This document shows, in pieces, positions 1-6,321 of a stretch of 38,787 bases of DNA. Source of the stretch: Spirulina subsalsa CS-330 (GTDB lineage: Bacteria; Cyanobacteriota; Cyanobacteriia; Cyanobacteriales; Spirulinaceae); NCBI RefSeq assembly GCF_028330765.1, contig NZ_JAQMTY010000158.1:1-38787 (forward strand). Reading direction: 5' to 3'. Made by a program: the position numbers and the translations under genes. The notes below the pieces were generated by a model. It ran no database searches and was not told the origin of the DNA. It saw only the letters and a program-made list of their open reading frames with translations. The stretch's first letter is position 1, and every line of letters starts with the position of its first letter.

Positions 1-341
1 CCCCCCCCCCCCCCCGCTTGGGTGAGGTGATGGTGCTGGGTCGTGAGCCAATGCCGCGCCCGGAGAAAACGCTCCTCCCCCGTAAAACAGGCCCCGTCCA
101 CTTGACCAATGGCGGCGATCGCCACCTGATGACTCGGATGCTCCCAATAAGCCGACGGCTGATTCAGAAACGGATTACATTGCAACAGCAGCAGCGGATC
201 AACCGCTGGGTCTAGGGGGTACGACAGACTCAGCAGTTGAGCTACACCCCGTTGCCGCGCCCGGACTGACACCGAGGAAAAAAGGGACTGGAGTTCTCGC
301 GCATCGTATGCCGGGGAAAAACGATAGGGAAGAACGGGCAT
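1..341 (-). CDS. menF: Isochorismate synthase MenF, N-terminal part (cut by window edge)
   Basis: An open minus-strand frame begins at ATG 341-339 and runs off the left edge (113 codons, no stop). The product starts MPVLPYRFSPAYDARELQSL and later reads NPFLNQPSAYWEHPSHQVAI followed by AAIGQ. This resembles the N-terminus of cyanobacterial isochorismate synthases, which make isochorismate from chorismate in phylloquinone/menaquinone synthesis. The gene is divergent from menA, a common cyanobacterial arrangement, which supports the call. The catalytic C-terminal chorismate-binding domain is outside the window. In this frame the terminal C15 run would encode a glycine stretch, so the first bases may be a contig-end artefact. 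The family call rests on the YWEHP...IAAIG region and on context. Confidence 0.72.
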   Translation of the reverse strand, partial: MPVLPYRFSPAYDARELQSLFSSVSVRARQRGVAQLLSLSYPLDPAVDPLLLLQCNPFLNQPSAYWEHPSHQVAIAAIGQVDGACFTGEERFLRARHWLTTQHHHLTQAGGGG

Positions 342-641
342 GGAACAACGTAAAATTTCTTATAAATTTTTAATTTTGAGTAGGACTCAATGGTATGTCT
401 AAGAAGGGGAAGCCGTCTAGATGACAATGCTCCTATGGTAGCGGAACTCTTAAAAACTCGGCATCAATCCCCTACTCACGTAGGATCATGAATGCCAAAA
501 TTGTGGATTCATTCGTCTTTAATCCCCCACTTATTGAATGCCTATTTTGTGGGTTTTGTGGGCTGTCTTTGTTGATTTTAAATTGACAGCAATCCCCCTC
601 TTTTTTTTGCCCGTGCTTTGTGACATTTGACACTGAATTCT
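342..641. other. menF-menA divergent intergenic region
   Basis: This 300-base AT-rich stretch lies between divergent menF and menA and must hold both promoters. A TTGACA box lies at 583-588 toward menA, but I see no good -10 at the proper spacing. Short inverted repeats occur (for example GAGT-AGG-ACTC around 379-390). No RNA gene or conserved ORF is recognisable. Confidence 0.5.
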
Positions 642-1568
642 ATGACCAGCCCTCAACCGATTTCGCCTTCATTACCCTCCCCCCCCTCCCAAAAACAACT
701 GTGGAAAGCCGCGATCAAGCTGCCGATGTACAGTGTTGCAGTGATGCCGATTCTGATGGGAACTGCGATCGCCTATGGTGAAACTGGGCAGATCAACGGG
801 GGAATCTTGAGCGGTTTTTTGACGGGGGCGATCGCAATTTTGGCCTGGATTAACTTAAGTAATGATGTCTTTGATGCCGATACCGGCATTGATCGCAATA
901 AAGCCCATTCCATTGTCAACCTCACCCAAAATAAATCACTGATTTTTTGGCTCAGTCTGGGCTGTTTAGGGGTGGGAATTTTGAGTATTGTGGCGATCAC
1001 CTATTGGGTGCAAGATTGGCGGATTTTAGGGCTGGTGCTGGGAGCGTGTTTTTTAGGCTATACCTATCAAGGGCCGCCCTTTCGCCTGGGATATTTGGGA
1101 CTCGGTGAACCGATTTGCTTTGTAACCTTTGGCCCGATGGCGATCGCTGCTGCCATCTATTCCCAATCCGCCACCCTCACGCCGCAATTCTGGGCGATCG
1201 CCACCCTGCTGGGCTTGACGACAACCCTGATTTTATACTGCTCTCACTTTCACCAAGAAGCCGACGATCTCGCCGCCGGGAAGCGATCGCCCATTGTCCG
1301 CCTCGGCACTGCACGGGGGGCTGATCTCCTTACCTTCAGCGTCATCCTGTTTGGCCTCAGTATCCCCATCGGCGTTGGGCTGGGACTGTTGCCCCTTGCC
1401 ACCCTCTTCACTCTGCTGAGTTTGCCGATTGGCGTGGGGCTAGTGCGCCATGTGCGAGCGAATCATGACCAACCGGAGCGCGTCCAAAACTGTAAATTTA
1501 TCGCCATCAAACTGCATTTTTGGAGCGGTCTTTTACTCATTCTGGGTGTACTTTTACCCACGAGTTAA
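642..1568 (+). CDS. menA: 2-carboxy-1,4-naphthoquinone phytyltransferase (MenA)
   Basis: This UbiA-family membrane prenyltransferase attaches the phytyl chain to the naphthoquinone ring in phylloquinone (vitamin K1, photosystem I cofactor) synthesis. The first Mg-prenyl-diphosphate motif is NDVFDADTGID, and the second Asp-rich motif lies in HFHQEADDLAAGKRSPIVRL. About eight hydrophobic helices fill the rest, and the length (308 aa) is normal for the family. An in-frame TTG exists at 627, but ATG 642 (MTSPQPISPS) is the more natural start. menF is divergent upstream; the ABC exporter gene converges from downstream. Both signature motifs are intact, so activity is expected. Confidence 0.95.
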   Translation: MTSPQPISPSLPSPPSQKQLWKAAIKLPMYSVAVMPILMGTAIAYGETGQINGGILSGFLTGAIAILAWINLSNDVFDADTGIDRNKAHSIVNLTQNKSLIFWLSLGCLGVGILSIVAITYWVQDWRILGLVLGACFLGYTYQGPPFRLGYLGLGEPICFVTFGPMAIAAAIYSQSATLTPQFWAIATLLGLTTTLILYCSHFHQEADDLAAGKRSPIVRLGTARGADLLTFSVILFGLSIPIGVGLGLLPLATLFTLLSLPIGVGLVRHVRANHDQPERVQNCKFIAIKLHFWSGLLLILGVLLPTS

Positions 1569-1637
1569 GCCACTCTTTGGGCCTAATTTGGGATCGGCCA
1601 TCACCCGGTTTGAATGGGTGCATCTCAGTTATGCAAT

Positions 1638-1713
1638 CCCTCACCCAACCCTCTCCCGAAGGAGAAGGCTTTTGGCTCCTTTCTCCTGCGGGAGAAGGGC
1701 TGGGGATGAGGGG
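1638..1713. repeat. Dispersed palindromic repeat (CCCTCACCC...GGATGAGGG type)
   Basis: The left arm CCCTCACCCAACCCTCTCCC and a right arm ending GGGCTGGGGATGAGGG form a long imperfect hairpin, with a second inner palindrome (TCTCCCGAAGGAGA). Related arms occur at 10958, inside 19199-19549 and inside 21678-21823. The repeat sits between convergent menA and the ABC gene. A perfect 16-bp direct repeat, ATCACCCGGTTTGAAT, lies on either side (1600-1615 and 1750-1765). Confidence 0.75.
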
Positions 1714-1781
1714 GGTCTCTGGCGAGCCATGGGAATCTGCAAAAGTGAGATCACCCGGTTTGAATTTGCCTGAATCTGCCC

Positions 1782-3881
1782 TCACCCTGAGGAGTTGGGG
1801 AGTTCTGAGGCTTTGGCCACATTGATCCCATTCCAGTCCAAACGAGCACCATGATCTTCAAAAAAGGAAAGGGTGTTCAAGAGTCCTAGGGCGGATTCGT
1901 AGGATTCTTGAATCAATTCTTGACGCTCTTCTGGGGTATCCACTAAATCATCAGTGACCAATTGGAGAGAGCCGAGCATTGCATTGAGACGGGCACGGAC
2001 TTCGTAGGACAAACAGGTGCGCAGTTCCAACGAGGCCCGAATCGAGGCGCGAATCAACGCCGCATTGGTGGGCAGGGCAAATTTTTTCTGTTTCTTGCCG
2101 AATTGCAAATCGTGGAGTTTGGCGTAATGGCCATCCCGTTCGAGGAGTTCGGCGTGGGTTCCCACTTCCATGACTTGCCCTTGATCGAGAACGACAATTT
2201 GATGGGCTTGGCGGATGGTGGAAAGGCGGTGGGCAATGACGAGGGTGGTGCGATCGCGGCAGAGTTCATCGATCGCATCCTGCACCAGTCGTTCCGACAC
2301 CGTATCAAGGGCGCTGGTGGCCTCGTCCAAAATCAAAATATCCGGGTCACGCAGCAGAGCGCGGGCAATGGCCAGGCGTTGCCGCTGGCCGCCGGAGAGC
2401 ATCACACCGCGATCGCCAATTTCCGTAGCAAAGCCCTGGGGCAGATTTTGGATAAAGTCGTAGGCATTGGCGCGGCGGGCCGCAGTTTCAATCTCCGCAT
2501 CACTCACATTTTCCAGCCCATAGGCAATGTTGTAGCGAATCGAATTATTAAACAAGAAGGTATCCTGACTCACTACCCCCATCGCTTGGCGCACTGACCC
2601 CAATTCCAAATCCCGCAAATCCACGCCATCCAGGGTAATCCGCCCCTGCACCGGATCATAAAAGCGGGGTACAAGATCCACCAATGTTGATTTTCCTGCC
2701 CCCGATGACCCCACCAGGGCGGTGGTTTTCCCCCGTGGAATCCAAAGATCAACGTCTTTCAGGGTATTTGCCTCATAGCCGGGATAGTGGAAACTCACCC
2801 CTTCAAAGCGAATCCCCTCCTGAAGGGGTGTATAGGCGCGATCGCCCCACTGCATGATCGGTTTATCATCTTCACGGAGGAAATGGGCTGTAATTTCCGC
2901 ACTGGGGGACACATTGGCAAACTTACTCCGCTCCTCATTCAGCCGTCCCACAAAGGGGAGAAGGCGAAACAGCGTCACCAAATAAATGAGGAGAATCGTC
3001 GAAAGAGATTGCAGTTGATCGATAAAAATATAGCGCCCGATTACGACAATACCGAGGATCGTAAAAATGCCTGAAATTTCATTAATCGGGGCGATCACGG
3101 CGTAATTACTTTGGGAAGCAAATTCCGCCTGCTCTCGTTCCCGAATACATTGCTCTAGCTTCTGATATTCAAATTGCTCATTGCTGACGGTTTTAATCAG
3201 TCGAATCCCCGTGAGGATTTCAAGTAATCTATTGGAATATTCCTGGGATTTTAAGGACAGAATGCGGCCATACTGTTTGGCCCGTCGAATAAACCATTGA
3301 TTGAGGGCAAACATCAGCACCAGCAACACCGCCGCCGCAAGGGTGAGTTTCCAGGACAGCATGATCAAAATGCCGATAAACACCGAAACGGTGGTTAAGG
3401 TGGTGAACATGGAAATCCCCAATTTCACCGCGTTGGCGGTGCGTCCCACCTCATTGTTAACCGTGTTGATAATGTTGCCGATTTTTTGTTTTGAAAAATA
3501 GTCTAAGTCAAACCGCAGGAGGAGTTTGACCCCTTCAAGGCGCATGCCGTTGACGAGCGATCGCGATAAATAGTTAGAGACAATCGCCGTAAAATACATG
3601 GCGGTATTTTTGAGGACGATCGCTAAAATGACCGCCCCAATCATGGCAAAGAATTTCGTATCCCCCGGAAACCGTTCAAAGAACCGCATCACGGCTTGGA
3701 GGGCAGCGGGCCCCTTCGTTAATAGCCCGGTATCCTGACCCAAAAACCCCAGCAGGAGGGGGACAATCAAGGCGGTACTAATGCCATTAAATAACGCGCC
3801 AGAAAACCCTAAAACAACAGTCGCGATAATTAAAAACGGGTAACGGAGGGCAAACTTCAGGAGTAGTTTATTGGTAGACAT
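1782..3881 (-). CDS. ABC exporter (HetA/MsbA-like) with DHp-like C-terminal tail
   Basis: This is a fused permease-ATPase half transporter. Residues 1-310 form six membrane helices (ABC type-1 exporter fold). The nucleotide-binding domain spans about 358-592, with Walker A GSSGAGKST (391-399), signature LSGGQRQR (495-502) and Walker B ILILDE (515-520), all intact. Such proteins usually end near 590-600 residues. Here about 100 residues follow, and 624-637 read LSYEVRARLNAMLG, closely resembling the histidine-kinase H-box S-H-E-[LV]-R-T-P-L-N-A-[IM]-[LI]-G, with His replaced by Tyr626. The following stretch, including PEERQELIQESYESALGLLN, resembles the second part of cyanobacterial kinase dimerisation domains. 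The start has a clear Shine-Dalgarno (GGAAGGAA). A glycosyltransferase lies 103 bp upstream on the same strand, suggesting export of a glycan or glycolipid. The substrate is unknown. Confidence 0.9.
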   Translation of the reverse strand: MSTNKLLLKFALRYPFLIIATVVLGFSGALFNGISTALIVPLLLGFLGQDTGLLTKGPAALQAVMRFFERFPGDTKFFAMIGAVILAIVLKNTAMYFTAIVSNYLSRSLVNGMRLEGVKLLLRFDLDYFSKQKIGNIINTVNNEVGRTANAVKLGISMFTTLTTVSVFIGILIMLSWKLTLAAAVLLVLMFALNQWFIRRAKQYGRILSLKSQEYSNRLLEILTGIRLIKTVSNEQFEYQKLEQCIREREQAEFASQSNYAVIAPINEISGIFTILGIVVIGRYIFIDQLQSLSTILLIYLVTLFRLLPFVGRLNEERSKFANVSPSAEITAHFLREDDKPIMQWGDRAYTPLQEGIRFEGVSFHYPGYEANTLKDVDLWIPRGKTTALVGSSGAGKSTLVDLVPRFYDPVQGRITLDGVDLRDLELGSVRQAMGVVSQDTFLFNNSIRYNIAYGLENVSDAEIETAARRANAYDFIQNLPQGFATEIGDRGVMLSGGQRQRLAIARALLRDPDILILDEATSALDTVSERLVQDAIDELCRDRTTLVIAHRLSTIRQAHQIVVLDQGQVMEVGTHAELLERDGHYAKLHDLQFGKKQKKFALPTNAALIRASIRASLELRTCLSYEVRARLNAMLGSLQLVTDDLVDTPEERQELIQESYESALGLLNTLSFFEDHGARLDWNGINVAKASELPNSSG

Positions 3882-3984
3882 TGATTCCTTCCACAGGGAG
3901 GCGGAGTGACCCAGAACAGTGCTGAACTCCGATGGCTAATGGGATGTGTATGGGTTGGGCGGTCGGCGGGGTGCTGAGGGTTGG

Positions 3985-5190
3985 TTATCTGTTCGGGGTC
4001 AAGGGGGTTAATACCTCTGCTAGTCTAGCGGCCATTGCCGCAAAACTATATTGTGCAATACATCGGTTTCGGGCCTGCTGTCCGAGGGCCAGGGCGCGAT
4101 CGTAATGGGTGAAAATCCATTGAATCTGGGCGGCGATCGCTGCTGGGGATTCCGGTTCGACTAAAAAGCCGGTGTCACCGAGGAGGGTGGGAATATCCCC
4201 GACACGGCTAGCGATGATCGGTTTCGCCATGGCCATGCCGTCGGTGAGTTTGAGGGGAAATTGGGCGCGGGTGATCGGGGTGTCCCGTTGGGGGACGACG
4301 ATGATATCCGCTGCGGCGACGAGGTCGGGCATGGTGTGGGCGGGTTGGATCGGAAGTTGGATTAGCCAGCGGGCCCAGCGGTGATGGAGGTGGCGATCGT
4401 AGTCGTCGTAGGGGCTACCGCCGACGATGACAAGGCGTAGATCGGGCTGGTCAAGGTGATCCAACGCCAGGAGGACATCTTCAATGCCTTTGTAGGGGCG
4501 GGGCGCACCGGGAAACATTAGGACGCGGTAATCACTGAGGCCGTAGCGATCGCGGCTGGCCGTGCGATCGCACCGGGCCGGATCGAACAGGTCTACATCC
4601 TTCCCATTGGGCACATAGGCCCCACCAAAGCGATCCTGTAAAAATTGACTGTGGATTGTGACGGCATCGGCGCGGGGCACGAGTTTTTCCGCCCACCGTA
4701 GATAGAGGGGATGATCCAGGTGGCGCAAGGCTCCGTTGGGTTTGAGGATGTCCCGCGCCACCTGCTTTAGGCTGGTGGGATAGCGCAGGTCATCACCACC
4801 ACACCAGCCCAGCACCCAATCATCCACATCCAAAACGACGGGGGTACGGGTGCGCCAGCGATGCCAGAGGGCGAGGCCGAGGGTGGTGAGGTAGGGGCGG
4901 AGGGCGTAGACAATATCACCGCTGATCGCCCGGCTGAGGGTGCGGGCGGACTGCCAAAACTGCGGTAGGGGTTGGCCGGGGATCAGGGTGAGGGGAAAGC
5001 GATCGCGCACGGCGGGGTTGGGGGGGCGATCGCCAAAGTTAAAGCCGAGAATCTCCACCTCGTAGCCCAACTGTTGGAGGGCTTGGTAGAGTAAAAAAGG
5101 CCGACTCGCCGCCCAGCGGGCCGCACCACTGCCGGACAGATCATGGGACAGGATCGAAACTTTCAAGGGAGAATGGTGCAAAGGTCGCAA
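3985..5190 (-). CDS. GT4-like glycosyltransferase (group 1)
   Basis: This is a GT-B fold glycosyltransferase of about 400 residues. The N-terminal acceptor domain begins LKVSILSHDLSGSGAARWA. The donor-binding domain shows GAPRPYKGIEDVLLAL, typical of GT4, then the VVPQRDTP...FPLKLTDGMAMAKPI region and DTGFLV. The sugar and acceptor are not predictable. The start is uncertain: a TGA lies immediately upstream in frame and the first ATG is far inside, so initiation must be at TTG 5190, TTG 5181, or the TTG encoding the Leu of LKVSIL. The longest is given. The ABC exporter gene follows 103 bp downstream and may be co-transcribed. Confidence 0.85.
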   Translation of the reverse strand: MRPLHHSPLKVSILSHDLSGSGAARWAASRPFLLYQALQQLGYEVEILGFNFGDRPPNPAVRDRFPLTLIPGQPLPQFWQSARTLSRAISGDIVYALRPYLTTLGLALWHRWRTRTPVVLDVDDWVLGWCGGDDLRYPTSLKQVARDILKPNGALRHLDHPLYLRWAEKLVPRADAVTIHSQFLQDRFGGAYVPNGKDVDLFDPARCDRTASRDRYGLSDYRVLMFPGAPRPYKGIEDVLLALDHLDQPDLRLVIVGGSPYDDYDRHLHHRWARWLIQLPIQPAHTMPDLVAAADIIVVPQRDTPITRAQFPLKLTDGMAMAKPIIASRVGDIPTLLGDTGFLVEPESPAAIAAQIQWIFTHYDRALALGQQARNRCIAQYSFAAMAARLAEVLTPLTPNR

Positions 5191-5421
5191 TCAATCACAT
5201 TGAACAAATGAGTTGGCCATGCCCCCACGTTGCCACGGGCGACAGGAGACATCGCGATCGACGGCACGGGGCAAAACAACCGGGTGAATCCCGATGCTGG
5301 AACACCATTAACCTCGGCTAGGAACAAACGCAGGAAAATCCCGTTTGCTCTGCCATTTTAACAAACCCCACTGGCGACGAAACGCGAGCAAGTCCGGGCC
5401 GAATCCTTGGAGAAATCATTA

Positions 5422-6300
5422 ATGCTGAAAACTGCTGTGCGGGCTCTCTTGGCGCGGTTGCCCCAGCCTCAGACAAAGGGGGGCGCGTGCTTTGCCTGCC
5501 ATCAATTTGTGCCCCAAGAAACGACGCAATGCCCCCATTGTCGGGTGTCTCAGCCGCTGCTGTGGGGCTATAGCGGCCCATTACAAGAGCGGGGGGTGGA
5601 TTGGGGCATGACAACGGTGCTGATCTGGAGTTGTGTGGTGGTGTATGGGGTGAGTTTGGCGATCGATCTGCCGGGGATTCGCCATGGGGGGCCGATGCGG
5701 TGGTTGTCGCCGAGTAGTCGGAGTCTGTTGGCGTTGGGATCGACGGGGGCAGTGCCGCTGTTTGAGTTGGGGCGGTGGTGGACGGTGTTAAGTGCGGCGT
5801 GGCTCCATGGGGGGGCGCTGCATTTGCTGTTGAATTTGATGTGGCTGCGGTTGTTGGGGCCGGCGGTGGCGCAGTTTTACGGGGCGGGGCGGTTGTTGTG
5901 GATCTATGGGGGCAGTGCGATCGCCGGTAGTGTGCTCACCAGTGCGATCGCAGCGGCGGATTTTGCCGTTTTGCCCCCCGCCCTTCATGGTGCTAACTAT
6001 ACGGTGGGCGCATCGGGGGCAATTTTCGGCCTCCTCGGTGCGCTCCTTTCGGTGCCTTCGCCCCATTTGCAACGCATGGCCTGGACCTATGCCCTGCTCA
6101 ATTTTGGGTTTGGTCTGTTTTCGGTGCAGGTGGATAACTGGGCCCATCTGGGGGGTTTATTGGGGGGCTGGTTCTGTTCGCAATTGCCGGGGATGGGGGT
6201 GAAATCCCCAGAACGGTTTTATCACCTGATCGGGGCGGTGATCATCGGGGGCGGTGCGATCGCCGCCGTTCTCGCCTCCATCCTGACCCCTGTGGGATAA
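5422..6300 (+). CDS. Rhomboid-family intramembrane serine protease with N-terminal zinc ribbon
   Basis: The product has 292 residues. The N-terminal soluble part has two CxxC knuckles, C23-x2-C26 and C37-x2-C40 (CFAC...CPHC), a zinc ribbon. The membrane domain carries the rhomboid signatures: H134-LLL-N138 in helix 2, the nucleophile S198 in GASG, and H242 in WAHLGG. Serine, histidine and asparagine are all present, so it should be proteolytically active. ATG 5422 is preferred over TTG 5407 because GGAGA lies about 8 bases before it. The gene converges with the PlsY-like/PEP-synthase fusion 21 bp downstream. Substrates are unknown. Confidence 0.92.
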   Translation: MLKTAVRALLARLPQPQTKGGACFACHQFVPQETTQCPHCRVSQPLLWGYSGPLQERGVDWGMTTVLIWSCVVVYGVSLAIDLPGIRHGGPMRWLSPSSRSLLALGSTGAVPLFELGRWWTVLSAAWLHGGALHLLLNLMWLRLLGPAVAQFYGAGRLLWIYGGSAIAGSVLTSAIAAADFAVLPPALHGANYTVGASGAIFGLLGALLSVPSPHLQRMAWTYALLNFGFGLFSVQVDNWAHLGGLLGGWFCSQLPGMGVKSPERFYHLIGAVIIGGGAIAAVLASILTPVG

Positions 6301-6321
6301 TCCCCCAACCTGGGGCGGCGG

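Noticed and set aside
242-427. 61-codon minus-strand frame over the menF start
   Set aside because: It overlaps the menF N-terminus in another frame and has no conserved features.
583-588. TTGACA box as a full menA promoter
   Set aside because: No acceptable -10 lies 16-19 bases downstream, so a complete promoter cannot be claimed.
1962-2597. 211-codon plus-strand open frame
   Set aside because: It is antisense to the conserved NBD of the ABC exporter, and its product has no family-like pattern.
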